From assembly GCA_036925085.1 (NCBI GenBank), contig JAUPFP010000015.1:2701426-2765425 (forward strand): DNA of 64,000 nt. Reading direction: 5' to 3'. This document shows, one piece after another, positions 34,620 to 49,443 of this stretch. How positions within the stretch are numbered: position 1 is the first letter of the stretch; every line of letters begins with the position of its first letter. A program made the translations under genes and the position numbers. Below the pieces are notes generated by a model. That model was not told the origin of the DNA. It saw nothing but the letters and a program-made list of their open reading frames with translations, and made no database searches. The DNA comes from Brachycybe producta (lineage: Eukaryota; Arthropoda; Diplopoda; Playtdesmida; Andrognathidae).

Positions 34620-36710
34620 TAAAAAAATATGTTTGTCTTGTTATTTCTAGTTCTGTTTGATATGAAATTCTAGCTTTTTTGTTGTTGTGAGGCTGCATAA
34701 TAAGGTTGTTATTACAAGAAGGATGAAGTTTCCGTGTACAAATGCAATATGATAATAATAATAAAAAATATATATACAATATAAGTATAAACTTAGTATA
34801 GCTGATGACTAAAAATAAGAAATACTATTGTTAACAATGTAATAGAGGGAGGAGGAGGAGAAAGGAAAATTCAAAGATTGTTGGTTGTATTACGATGAGA
34901 AATGACAGCTGCAGTTAAAGATGCAAGTCTCCAAGAAAAAACCGCAAAAAAAAAAAAAATGGAAAACGACTCTGAAATTGGGGAAATTCTAGGCTTGAAA
35001 AAACTAAGACAAACAAATCGAAAACATTATTTATTTAAGAATAGAACGTGTTCTTGTTTTTTTTTACGTTGTCTGATTTTATGTGTCTCCGTGTCGTTTT
35101 ATTGAAACGTGACTATATAGATAAATTATATATTATAATTACAATAACAGAATATCAAATTAAAAAAGCTAATGAAAGAAGAAAACAATCAATTATTGAA
35201 AAGTTAAATTATAATTATAGTTAGTTATTTTATTGTGTAGTTATTGTGTGTGTGTGTGTTTTTTTGTAAAAAAATATGTAGAATATTTTTGCGTCGCAAA
35301 CATATGCTAGCAGTGATTGCCTGTATTCAGGAGCACTTTTTTTTGTCTATTAAGCTGGTTTGAATCACTTTGTACTGTTTACACAATACTTGACATGTGT
35401 TCAGAATGAAAAATTCAAAAGTTATGAAAGGGTAGAGAAAAAAAAGCAGAAGAAGAAGAAGAAAGGTTTAGTTTTTTCGTGATAAAAATTCAAACATCTA
35501 ACAAAGTGTAAACATTGCATAAAATGAGCACTGACTGACTCACTTTTTTTAAAAAAAAAAGATCTTCTCCTGTTTATTATTCTTTAAAGTTAGCTTTGAC
35601 GTGTATTTTGTATCTGTATGTTGATGATCTGTATATTTTTACTTTAGTTTCCGTTTTACAGAAGCACTTTCGAAACACAGAAAATCATTTTTAACTGTAT
35701 ATGTGTGTGGGTTTCTTGAGATTTTTCTGTCTTTTAACAAACTTATTTAATGTGGTTCGAACAAATCTTTTAAGATTGTAATAATTAAAAAAAACTTTGT
35801 ATCAAATTTTAACATAAATATTTTTTTTATTAAAAATGAATGATTTTGTTTTTCTTTTCAGATATTTAAAAATTGACGAAAAGAACCAAGTTTGGATTTT
35901 AAAGTTTACAATTCAAGTGAAGCCAATATATTTTTGAAGAAGTAAAAAATAAACAATGAAGAAAAATCTAGTGACCAATGGACAAGAAGAACATTGTTTC
36001 ATAATAATGGTAGGACAGTTTTCAACCAATTGTATAGCATTGGAAAGTGATTTTAAGATGACGTCATGACCTACTGGGTTATTGACATTGGTTTTCTCTA
36101 TAAGATATTTTTTTTTTCAGAAGAAGGAAAAACAAAATACACATAGAAGAAATCTATTAAGAGTTAAAGTGACTCATGTTTAAAGAGTGAGGAAAAAGGA
36201 AGAAGTAAAAAGCAAAAAAACAAAAAAAAAACCCCACAAAAATAAAATAGGAGGAGGAGAAGAAGGAGGAGAAAATGTCGACATAAAATGCACTAAAACA
36301 TTTTGAAGAGAACATCACAAATTTTTAGAACTACGAACCAAAAAAAAATAACATTAATATGAGTAACATAAAGGAAACGAGAGAACTGTTTTATTTTTGT
36401 GTTCTTCAAGAAGAAGAAGAAGAAGAAAAACAGAAATAAAGAAACAACAACTAAGATGCATCAGACTTTGTGGTTACTACAACTACTACATCCAAGTAAA
36501 ATTGGAGATCAGACAGCTACTTCTTGGAAAGAACAAGTATAAAATGTTTGTCCAAACAAGCAAAGCAAGAATTAATTAATTTAATATGCTTTTATTTAAA
36601 TTAATTGTTATTTTTCTTTTTATATAGGCTCACATGAGTTATTTTTTTGTTTGTTTTGTGTGTTTGTGTGTGTTTGAAACATAAGAGGAGTCAGAGTAAG
36701 AGTTGCAATT
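34620..36710. other. Upstream and probable 5' UTR region of the membrane-protein gene
   Basis: Contains candidate noncoding exon borders: acceptor TTTTCTTTTCAG at about 35860 and donor AATG|GTAGGA at about 36009, acceptor TTTTTTTTCAG at about 36120. A perfect CRE-type TGACGTCA lies at 36059-36066. Purine-rich GAAGAAGAA runs are common (35450, 36405). None of the short open frames look coding. Exon assignments are tentative. Confidence 0.4.
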
Positions 36711-38426
36711 ATGAGTGGTCAGAAGGAGTCTAAAGGAGAGCGACAAAAAAACGTCCACTCAATATTTATGAAGTTTCGCAGTAATGGAAGTTACAGATCT
36801 AACATCTATGAAAAAGCAAGTTCTATCATTAATGCACCATCATCACCATCCATTACGACTATTAGAACAATGTTTGGAATGTCGCCGTCTACTACTACTA
36901 CCACTTTGGTAACTACGACTGGAATTCCACCATTGACCACAACGGCTCTCGATTGTGGCTACAATTGTTCTCGTTATATTTATAATCAACCTGTGACAAG
37001 ACACTCTTATGATATTTTAACAAATTCTGAACGTGAGATGATCAAGGAAGACTATTACAAAAATTATGATTTTATGACTGGTTTAAGAACGGCTGCCTCT
37101 TTAGGAGGCACCATACTATTATTTAGTTTATTTATACTTTATAAAATGAAGTGTCGTTCTTTCGGAAGACGTAAAAGTTTGGCAACCATCCACGAGAATG
37201 GTGTCACTTTGTACGACACATGTGGAGGAGATGTTGTTAAAGAACCATCATTTTCTAATGGAAATCCAGGTTTATTAACAGATATTAAAGTGAGTGGTCT
37301 CCCGGTGTTCATTCATAATAACGCCGGCTGTGTTGGTGGAGTCGGCGGTGTCGGAAGTCGGAGAAGTTCGAGAGTAATTTTATCACCGGAAGGTTTTAGT
37401 GGTAGTCCTTCTAGAAATCCTGCAAGTGGTGGCTGTTGTAATTCAGGAGCTGAAAGTGCTAGTCCACATGAATCAAGAATTATTGGTAGTGGTAATCGTC
37501 TATCTGGTTTAAATCCTCCTAATTCTCCATCTTCTTTAGGTGCAACAGCAGCAGCAATTGAAGTGTTATCAACTTCGAATTTTTCATTGATGAGTATCTG
37601 TAATAAAAGTGGACTTGAAGAAGAATTTCTACCGCGGTTTCGTCTTAATTCCGAGTCAGATAGTTGTGGATTTGGAGTATCGCGTCACTCTGTGTCTAAA
37701 GTGGACAGTTATTTAACTGATCCCATCATCGACATCCATATAATTCAACCGACACCAAATGTTAGTCCGTGTGGTAGTATGAGGAGACTTTCAGAAGATG
37801 TGGCCACCTTTACCGAAAAACTTAATCATCCCGATCCATCGACCGTTTTAATCCCATTACTTTCTATTCCTAAAAGTGGTCGACATCATACAAAAGGAAA
37901 ATGTGGTGCTAACAAGTCGAAGTGCTCAAAACGGTCATCGTGTCGTACTTCTTCTTCTTCGGACATTCCGGACACTCATATTAGCTGCAGAGCTTCCACT
38001 TCAACAAAGGCACTTGTTTCCGGTTGTCCAATCAACAATACCGGTTCAACAACACCACCTCTTATTCTAGATACATTGAATAACGGACACAACAATAGTA
38101 TAGATGATGGTGATGATGATGACAATGTGGCGGCGACCACTTCTCAAACAGTCGATGTGAAATTTATCGATTGTTTGGAAAGTGATGTGCAGTCAGGTTT
38201 AAACTCCTATTTCACTGAGAAAAAGATTGTAGACACCATCAACAGTGGCGGTGATGTTGATGGAAACATTGAGAGCATTGTGTCTGAAACTGACTCTGAC
38301 ACAGAAACGATACAAACAACTTCTTTTAGATTGCAACGTGACGCTCAAATGGGTTCGAGGACCATATCGGAAACGTTTCCGGAAGACTCAAATAAAGAAG
38401 AGAAAGTCTCTGAAACGCAATTATAA
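36711..38426 (+). CDS. Single-pass membrane protein, function unknown (571 aa)
   Basis: Uninterrupted 571-codon frame in one exon. The ATG is supported by an in-frame TGA 33 bases upstream. Order: basic Ser-rich N-terminus (1-45), Ser/Thr-rich segment with a TTTTT run (50-80, likely O-glycosylated), a short cysteine-containing piece CGYNCS (with an NCS N-glycosylation site at about 85), an acidic juxtamembrane stretch (about 103-120, SEREMIKEDYYKNYD), a transmembrane helix (about 127-146), then a long, basic-start, Ser/Gly/Asn/Asp-rich cytoplasmic tail (about 147-571) that looks disordered. Positive residues follow the helix and no signal peptide is evident, suggesting N-out, C-in. The juxtamembrane plus TM block looks like the conserved part; I do not recognise a named family. 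Local codon use fits a real gene: GC rises relative to flanks. Confidence 0.85.
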   Translation: MSGQKESKGERQKNVHSIFMKFRSNGSYRSNIYEKASSIINAPSSPSITTIRTMFGMSPSTTTTTLVTTTGIPPLTTTALDCGYNCSRYIYNQPVTRHSYDILTNSEREMIKEDYYKNYDFMTGLRTAASLGGTILLFSLFILYKMKCRSFGRRKSLATIHENGVTLYDTCGGDVVKEPSFSNGNPGLLTDIKVSGLPVFIHNNAGCVGGVGGVGSRRSSRVILSPEGFSGSPSRNPASGGCCNSGAESASPHESRIIGSGNRLSGLNPPNSPSSLGATAAAIEVLSTSNFSLMSICNKSGLEEEFLPRFRLNSESDSCGFGVSRHSVSKVDSYLTDPIIDIHIIQPTPNVSPCGSMRRLSEDVATFTEKLNHPDPSTVLIPLLSIPKSGRHHTKGKCGANKSKCSKRSSCRTSSSSDIPDTHISCRASTSTKALVSGCPINNTGSTTPPLILDTLNNGHNNSIDDGDDDDNVAATTSQTVDVKFIDCLESDVQSGLNSYFTEKKIVDTINSGGDVDGNIESIVSETDSDTETIQTTSFRLQRDAQMGSRTISETFPEDSNKEEKVSETQL

Positions 38427-38799
38427 CTATTGTAATTATTAATATTGTTTGATGAAGACAAAGGAATAATTATCAAGCAGCCACAATTTCTATTTTCATA
38501 AATGGGGTTATTTTAGAGATTCTGATATATTGATACAAATACAAAATCCTTTGATACATGAATGACAAATTTAAATTTGATTTTCTTGGAAATTTTAATG
38601 GAATTTTGCAGACAAAATATTATTCTCAAGGTTTTTGAAAACAAAAATTAACTGACTTTTGTACTGTTTTGCATTTGGATCTACTTAAAATAGGATTAAT
38701 GAAACAAATTATTGTTATCATGATTAGAAAAAATGATATTGATTTGTATACAGTTTAAATAACGGGTGAAAAATTCATTCTGTTACCAAGTAATTATTA

Positions 38800-39112
38800 A
38801 GGATCGGATTTTTATGCAGTATTAAGCAAATGTTTGTCAATTTGTGGCCCAAGTGCCAATTGTGAAGTGATACTCATTATCATTAAGGGCAACTGCAATT
38901 GTGCTTTTTTTCTAATCAAAAAAGCTGGTTGGAGGCTAGATATCTGGCTACTATCTGTTGACAGCTAGTGTTCTAGCCTCTAACCAGTGTTTTTGATTGA
39001 AAAAAACAAACACAATTGTTAGTTGATCTAAATGGTACTGTTACTTTAAAATTGGCTCTTGGGCCACAGATTGAAAACCATTTGACTGATATTGCATGCA
39101 AATTCGAGCCCT
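38800..39112. mobile_element. Family A MITE copy
   Basis: Left AGGATCGGATTTTTATGCAG, right TGCATGCAAATTCGAGCCCT. AT-rich flanks (AATTATTA both sides) make the target duplication hard to define. Lies about 370 bp downstream of the membrane-protein stop codon. Confidence 0.8.
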
Positions 39113-39285
39113 AATAATTATTAATTTATATAAGCTTTTGTTCTACACGGTATTTGATGAAAATGTGTTCCTTCAACAAAAAAAAGTTACAAAAACTTTA
39201 TGTTACTCGTCAAAATTAGTGACAAGTTGGGATTTGTTTGTTTTTTTCTAATAAAAATCTGGGTCAATTTGTGTACTTTTGTAAG

Positions 39286-39287
<2 letters not shown>

Positions 39288-39351
<64 letters not shown>
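39288..39351. repeat. (AT)n microsatellite
   Basis: About 32 uninterrupted AT dinucleotides. Confidence 0.95.
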
Positions 39352-39356
<5 letters not shown>

Positions 39357-39479
39357 AGCTTTATAATAACTGAAAATATAACTATGTGGTCCAATGCTCA
39401 TTGTAGGCAAAACAGTGTATTTTTTGTCATAATCAGAACTGCAGATATACAGTATGTTGTGTATTTATTTGTATGTGGC

Positions 39480-39665
39480 TAGTGGCCAGTGGTCACTTGT
39501 GGGGGCTCGGAGTTAGAACACACTGACACCTTTTTGACTGCAAAATGAAGTCAAAGGTGGTTGGCTGTCGTTTTACGTAATGTATTTTTCCATGGAAAGA
39601 ATCAAGGTGGTCGGTTTTGGTGACAACCCGTCGAAAAGTGGTCTGCGTGCCAAAAGTTTAATGAT
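39480..39665. repeat. Dispersed repeat related to 16410-16565
   Basis: Shares CCTTTTTGACTGCAAAATGA and ATGTATTTTTCCATGGAAAG with the other copy; GGGGGCTCGGAG and CTGCGTGCCAAAAG lie at its edges. Confidence 0.5.
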
Positions 39666-39689
39666 GGTAAAAACGATAATAACACTTTA

Positions 39690-40160
39690 TTGAAGGTGGT
39701 TTTATTAAAGTGTAAACGACTCTTGAACTCTGGTTATTCAATCTTTCACAAAGCAACAGAGAAACTTTCGAAGTGTTTTAGAAACTAGAATGGACGTAGC
39801 TCAATTAATTAAGGGTAATTTCATGTTGATATTCTTTTTAAATAAGCTTTTTATGTGAATTTAAAAATTGTACAACTTCAAGCAGATGATAATTTTTAAT
39901 TTTTTTTTAAATAATTTTTTTTTGAAATGTGGTTCAGCTACCGTTCTAGTTTCTAATAATTAGAATTTCAATTTTTGTGTTGCTCCTGAAAAGGAGAATA
40001 ACCATAGTGTGTCGATAGTTTTCATGACGATATCTTTTAAAATACACTTTTTAAGACAGTTTGTAAAAAAAGATAAAACATTCATTTTTTTTACCAAAGA
40101 AGAAACAATGAAAAACCTGAATAAAACAACCACAGAAAGTTTATTTTAAAAGATAATCAA
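39690..40160. repeat. Family B MITE copy with internal extra sequence
   Basis: Starts AAGGTGGTTTTATTAAAGTG, has GAAACTAGAATGGACGTAGC and facing arm CTACCGTTCTAGTTTCTAAT near 39935; further arm-like sequence reaches about 40150. Confidence 0.65.
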
Positions 40161-40570
40161 TCCTTCATATAGATAGAAATGACGTTTCGTTTTTCGTGTA
40201 GAATCTTAAAATGATAAGAAAATAATGATAACTATGAACGCGGTTATAATTATAATTAAATTTGAATGCAGTTATAATTATAATATGACACAAACGTCTA
40301 TCAAAATGTAAGCCTATGTTTTTTATTGTGTTTTGAGTCTTTAAAACAAGTGGTGTTGTGCTGCCAAATATGTCTGTGATTTACATTTATATAGAGAATA
40401 ATACCTTGTAGTAATACATGATAATTATGCAATCAATTAGGCATTCAAATAGAACAAAACAAAATAACTTAATTGACCTCATCATAATATAATTGTTTGT
40501 AATTTTATGTTATTATTGCGTTGGACAATTCAAAAGATATTCTCCTCAATTGAAATCAGCCAAAAAAAAT

Positions 40571-41134
40571 TTTAATGTGGCTGAATAGATATTTATTTTG
40601 TTTTTGTTTTCCTGGATGGCTGTTTCACTGCAGAGGCTATGTTTTATAGACGGTCGCTTTCCTCCAACCCGCAATTTTGAGAAAATTTATGTTTTTAAGC
40701 AAACGTTTTTCAGGAGAAATATTATGAAAAAATGTTTTAGAAACTAGACTAGTTAGTGATAATGCTAAAAGGTTTTTCATGATGATATCTTTAAAAATAA
40801 ACTTTTTATGATAGTTTGAAAAAAGGCGTAAATAGTTTTTCATGAAATGTTAATGGAAAAACCAAAAAACTGATCATTTTCAATCAAACTGCTATAAAAT
40901 GCTTATTTATCAAGATATTGATATGAAAAAACTTTTAGCATATTCTTGTACCATTCTATTTTTGAACAAAACAATTTGAATTTTTTTTTTCATAATGTTG
41001 TTTCTAAAAAAATGTTTTCTTGACATTTAAATTTTCCAAAAAAAAACATCTATGGAGCTTAGTATTTAGCCACTGCATTGGCGCCATCCGTGGAGGACAA
41101 AAACAAAAGAAATATCTATTCAGCTACCTTAAAT
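40571..41134. mobile_element. Family C MITE copy
   Basis: Ends TTAATGTGGCTGAATAGATA and AATATCTATTCAGCTACCTT are reverse complements. Same core as 30324-30815, including GCGCCATCCGTGGAGGAC / GCGCCATCCAGAGTGAC near the right end. Confidence 0.8.
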
Positions 41135-41704
41135 TAAATATATGAATATATACTGTATATACAAGTATAAAGATGAACAAGTTAAATGTATTTTTGTGAT
41201 GGAAAATTGTGTATTTATTTGTTCATAGAAAATGGAAAATTGTTTAATATGAGTAAATAATAAAAGAAGTTTCTTTGGGGTTTTGTTTTTTTAATTCTCA
41301 TTCATAATTTTATCGATTTTGTTTTTGTTTTCGTTTTTTAAGCTTCTTTTGTCGTCGCTGTTTTATGTACAGTTTTTTTATGTTCCTAATGAGATTGCTG
41401 ATAATTAAGATACAATTAGCAGCAAATGAGATAATGAAATAGCTAAAACAATAAGACTGAAAATATGTCGCAATATAGTAAGTTATTGTATTCTAAATTA
41501 AAAGTGAATTATTTTTATTATTCAGAAACAACAATTAATACAACGATATACAAAGAAGTGTTTTTTTTCTTCAAGAAAATATATTTCACTGTGCAAAATT
41601 TGTGCAATAAATTGTGTAAAAAATTAAACATGTCTCAAGATCTTTTGAACCTCCTCCTCCAAAAAAAAAACGTTATTTCAAATTGAAAATAAATCGAAAT
41701 GAAT

Positions 41705-44288
41705 TTAAAGTCCCAAGTCATAATCAGGAGTACCATTGGCCTTAGTCACAAGAAATGCGTTTAGAGCTTCTTGTCCAGGGGTGCATTTCTTAACCAATGG
41801 ATCCTCGAGCATTTTTTCCTTCCATGCCGTTATATGCGATTTGCTATGATATACAGAAACCAAATCTTTGCTTCCTTTGTAGTAGCCGCTTAAAAATAAG
41901 GCTTTTGCAGTCTCCATGAATGGCCAAATCATATAATCAACCATTCCTGGTTTATTACCTGCAAAATATAATAAAATTTAAGAATGTTGTAAGCTTTAAA
42001 AAGCAATCGCATTAATTTTTTAAAAGTTGACACCATCAAAATCCATCCTCCTTTTTCTATTTTGACTCAATAGAAACATGGCATAAAGAGAAAAATGGCT
42101 AATTTTTTAAGTTTATTATAGAAAAATAAAATGAGGAAAACACTTTTTAAACCAATTCATGAATGAATTTCAAGGTTTATTCAAAATTGTAAGATTGTAG
42201 AGAAGGTACATGGCATTTTTTTATGAAAACAAGAAATTCACAGTTTCATGTTTGCATAAACAGTTTATTTTTTAAATATATTAGCGTATAATCATTGAAA
42301 ACACTATGCATGTTCCTTTACTCTTCTTACTTCAAATAAAACCTTGCAAGTCCTTAAAAATGTGTTTTTCAGGTTCCTGTAATATACCGAAATAATATTT
42401 ATCTATCTTAACCTGAAAAGTAATCTGTTTTAAGTGACTCCAGTTGTTTTTCGAGATTTTCAAATTCTGTAAGGAAACCCTCGTAAGCTTTTTCATCATT
42501 GAACATAACGAGTTTTATAAGATGACCGTGAAACTGTGAATTAAAAGTTATTAATTGCGATATTTGTAACCAATTCACATTTATATAAATATTACTTTTG
42601 AGTAGATTTCAATAGTAATTTTGCCGACAGCTTTTTCATAAGGATCTTGAGACCATAATTTTGATTCTGGATATTTCTCATCTAAATAATCGCAAATAAT
42701 AAGCGATTCCACCAATTGTTTGTCGTCCCATTCCAAAAGAGGCACTTTGCCTTCAGGATGCTTCTTCAAATACCAATCTGGCTTCTTTTCCAAATTAATG
42801 TTCACAGTTTCATACCTAAATAGTATTTTTTAAAAAAAAAAAAACGTCAAAATTATCAGATTTACATATAATATAAGCAAAACAAACATTTTCACAACAA
42901 AAATTTACAAATTGAATGTTTGCTTTATTTTTCAAAAGCATCTTTGAGAGAAAAAATCCAAAACAATTTTTTGTTATAAACTTATAAACTGGAATTGTAA
43001 CTCTTGATAAAAAAAATAATTTTCAAATTGCCGAAAAAAAGGTTTTAGCATCGACCTTCATAAAAACTTAAAATTATTGTTGAACTTTTTAAATAAAAGG
43101 TTACTTACGGAATGTTTTTAGCTGCCAAAACCAGTCTAGCTCTATAAACAAAGGGACAGAATCTCATTCCATATAAGCGAAGAACTCCTTTTTCTAATTT
43201 TGGCTCTGAACTACCTGTTTTTAAATAATAATTAAAATAAACGGCACATATTAATTAATAATTACATAAAACTATAATTTAAATAAAACAAAAATAAAAG
43301 TGTATAATTGTCATAATAGACATACATTCAACCTAATTATTTTAATGGAAAATTGTATGCATTAGTGGCGGCAACATTGCATGGCAAAAGTAAATTAAAA
43401 GTTTATTTTTAATGTAATGCATGCAAATGTTAGTTTTTTAATATAAATATAAAGTGAGTATTTGCACAGTTTGCGCCTCTAGTAACACTAGTCAAAAAGA
43501 TTGCAGCAAGTGATTGCAAAGTAAAGCCAAAAATTAATTGTAAATTAGATGCAGCAACTGATTTTTGGGTTGTTTTTTCAGGTTAATTAATGTTCAAAAT
43601 TTACCATATGACCCGCACTTAACACATTTAATTATATACAGTAGACCTACTGGTACTTTCCAAATCATCTATTAATTTTTTTTTTACCTGACTAATAAGT
43701 TTTAAATACTAAATGAATTTCTTAATTTTGAGAACTGCTTTTTAATCTTCATTCAGCTGGTTTTGCACATTCATTCCTAAGTGTATATTTTATTTTATGC
43801 TTGTTGGATAATTTTCTGGGTGGTCGTTAAGTGAAATTAACATGTTTTTAAGTATTTTAATATACATTCATAAACGTGTAATTTCAGTCTAACTAATATG
43901 AAGCATAATTTTCGCTTAGAATAATGAAAACAAGACAAAAGCAAAAAAAGCAACAAACTTCAAAAATTCATAACTTTCAACCTATTATTCAGATAAAAAA
44001 AACTATCAGTGATTGTAAAAGTAGATTACACTAATCTAAATGTGCAAAATATTTCTGACAAGTAAAAATTTCCAACTACTGAGAGTAAAAAACGCAACAA
44101 GCTCTTAAAAATGCACCCTCTTTTTAACTTTACTCCTGCTAGAGGCACTGTCTGCACAAATGGTCAATTAAATTATATACAAGGGTAGAATAGGTATTTT
44201 TGCGTGCATTTTGTAATTTTTTTTAAATTCTAACTCTTATATTTAATTTCTTACCTTGAGCATGAGCCTTTAGTGTGACAGGAGACAT
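41705..44288 (-). CDS. GSTO: Omega-class glutathione S-transferase
   Basis: Five exons on the minus strand, in phase: 44288-44255, 43214-43109, 42815-42596, 42533-42413, 41958-41705; 244 aa, the usual GSTO length. N-terminal thioredoxin-fold domain (about 22-100) carries the omega-class catalytic cysteine C31 in RLYGMRFCPFVYRARL, plus the glutathione-site motifs HPEGKVPLLE and ESLIICDYLDEKYP. The all-helical C-terminal domain follows, with SGNKPGMVDYMIWPF. Omega GSTs act as glutathione-dependent thiol transferases and dehydroascorbate reductases in the cytosol, using Cys rather than Tyr/Ser. Start MSPVTLKAHAQG fits the short omega N-terminal extension. Intron 1 (about 1 kb) holds a probable MITE. 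The gene ends about 3.3 kb past the membrane-protein gene, converging with it. Confidence 0.95.
43461..44160. mobile_element. Probable MITE in GSTO intron 1
   Basis: TTTGCACAGTTTGCGCCTCTAG on the left resembles the complement of the right end (TTTGTGCAGACAGTGCCTCTAG). The 700-bp interior is AT-rich without coding signal. Confidence 0.5.
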
Positions 44289-44448
44289 GATAGGATTTTG
44301 ATTATAATTATTTTTCAAGTGTAAAAAATGAAAATGTATAACCCGCAATTTGCACTAACTTTAGAAAATGGTAAAGCCTGTGGAACACAACTTGTTTTAT
44401 ATATTTGTTGCCAGTTTTTCTGGCGACATCTATGAGAAACAAATTCAT

Positions 44449-44545
44449 TATTGTTGAAGGTCAATGGAAGAAGCACTTCACCATATTACTACATTTAGTT
44501 AGCTTCATTGGGTTGAATAAATGTTTTGAAATTTTGTTGACTTAT
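44449..44545. repeat. GSTO upstream segment, duplicated at 45848-45935
   Basis: ATTATTGTTGAAGGTCAATG, ATATTACTA, GTTAGCTTCATTGGGTTGAA then TAAATGTTTTGAA and GTTGACTTATTA correspond in order to ATTATTGTTGAATGTCAATA, ATATTACTG, GTTAACTTTATTGGCTTGAA, TAAATGTTTTAAC and GTTAACTTATTA at 45848-45935. Confidence 0.8.
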
Positions 44546-44979
44546 TATAAGTAATAAATTCTAATAATGATGATTCATTGTGAGCTGGCAATATTTTTTT
44601 GTTTTATTATAACACAAATTAAACAATTATGTCATATAGCATTAGACAGTATTAAATGTCACTCATTTAGTAATAATTTTGTTATTTTGCTTTATAATTG
44701 CTTGATTAAACGTTGCTTTGGTTGGTTAGTGTCCTTGGTAAATTTGAACAATTTGCTAAATAGTTCAGGACACGTGGACATGAAAAGAATCTTAAAGTTG
44801 GTTAGAAACTAGAATAGATGTCCATCATGCATAAAAAAACCGCATGCAATGATAATTTGGGATATCAATTTTTTTTATTAAAAAAACATTTTCAATTGAA
44901 TTGCTATATAAAATCAATTAAACCACTTCTTAAATATAATGATACAGTAAGTATTTTCTATAAAAATTAGTAAATAACA

Positions 44980-45842
44980 TTATTGTGATTTTTGATCTTG
45001 AAGTTCTTCTCGAATGGCCTCAGCTAACTTTTGAAATTCCTAAAATAAAATAAAACATAAATTTATTAATTATGCAAAAAGTTCAAAGTTTTGTTTTAAT
45101 TTTTTACTTTATCGATGTGTTCTTCACTTGCAACTGAATAAATTACTCTCAGGTAAGGTGTTGGAGAGTCATCAATAGTACAAGCACTTCCAGGTAGAAA
45201 AGAAGTCTTATTAAAAAATTCCAAAATATGAATTTATGTAAATTATTGAGGTTATTTTTAAAATTATGAAAACGCACCTGTTTTGTATGACAACGATTAA
45301 TGCACAAATTGTGTGTATCTTCTAATCCAAGGACACGGATCCATAAAACCAATCCACATTTAGGAACATTCCATTCGGCAAGTCCTGAAAAAATATACCA
45401 GATAAGTAATGTAAAAAAATTAAAATTAGAAATGATTTTTGTTATAATTTTTTAGCAACCTGTCAACCATTTCTTGGCATAATGCAACATCATATCACGT
45501 TGATTCTTGTAAAACATTGCAGTTCTAATAAAAACATATTAATGTTATTAACTTATTATTCATTTTTATTATATTATAAAAGATTGAAAAGACTTGATAT
45601 AGGAATTTACTTCTGTGCATATTCAATGTAACCATTTAAACCCCACATTGATAAGGTTTCATAGGCGACCACCTACAATTTTATTCAAATATAAATTATA
45701 AAATACTTGTAATCATTTTTCAGAGGGACTTTTATAGTTACATACCTGAGCTAACGTTGAAGTATGTATTTGTGTAAATTGTATATGATACACCATTCTT
45801 TGGACCAATGGTTTTGGTCCTGTCACATATCCAAGTCGCATT
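44980..45842 (-). pseudogene. AADAT copy A: 3' half only (exons 9-14)
   Basis: Six exons match exons 9-14 of copy B in length and phase: 45842-45746, 45672-45611, 45524-45460, 45384-45278, 45206-45108, 45039-44980. Each reads open, and the last ends EELQDQKSQ with a stop earlier than in B. Exons 1-8, including the pyridoxal-phosphate lysine, are absent, and the copy breaks exactly where exon 9 should start: the acceptor CAG before AATGCG is replaced by TAT. Upstream is a copy of the GSTO flank, not AADAT intron 8. It has no start region, so it is a truncated pseudogene, though it could be read as alternative terminal exons of copy B only if transcription passed through B. The open frames suggest the duplication is recent. 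Confidence 0.85.
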
Positions 45843-45939
45843 ATAATATTATTGTTGAATGTCAATAGAACAACTTTTGAATATTACTGGTTAACTTTAT
45901 TGGCTTGAATAAATGTTTTAACGTTTGTTAACTTATTAC

Positions 45940-46222
45940 TAGGGCTCTAATTCTTATGCAATATCAGCAAATGTTTTTCAGCATGTGGCCATAGAACCAA
46001 TTGTTAATTAATAATTTCGTTTAGATCAACCAAAACACTGCTTAGAGACTAGAACTCTAGAGTTGACAACTGATAGTACTCAGACATCTAGCCTCATACC
46101 AGTCTTTTTTATTAGAAAAAAGCATAATTGCAATTTGCTTTAATAGTGATGATCACTTTACAATTGACACTTGGACTACAAATTGCAAAACATTTGCTTG
46201 ATATTTCATAAAAAATTGAGTT
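45940..46222. mobile_element. Family A MITE copy between AADAT copies A and B
   Basis: Starts AGGGCTCTAATTCTTATGCA; right end TTGATATTTCATAAAAAATTG is degenerate. Present in the second duplication unit only; the matching place in the first unit (near 44546) lacks it. Confidence 0.75.
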
Positions 46223-46412
46223 CAACTGATCAGCATATTTATTACTTAACAAAAGAAAAATATACAAAAACATTCGCAATGATAATTTATATATCAATTT
46301 TATTTATTAAAAAAAAACATTTTCAAATATTTGTGTATTAGCTGCATAGCAAAATAAAATCAATTAAAACACTTGGATATAATTATAATAGGGTAAATAT
46401 TTTCTACAAAAA

Positions 46413-49443
<3,031 letters not shown>

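Noticed and set aside
34902..35105. 67-aa Lys-rich open frame at 34902-35105 as an N-terminal exon of the membrane protein
   Set aside because: The downstream gene has an in-frame stop just before its ATG and no phase-compatible junction was evident.
44980..45842. Copy A as a functional short aminotransferase
   Set aside because: It lacks exons 1-8 with the cofactor lysine and has no acceptor or start at its 5' break.
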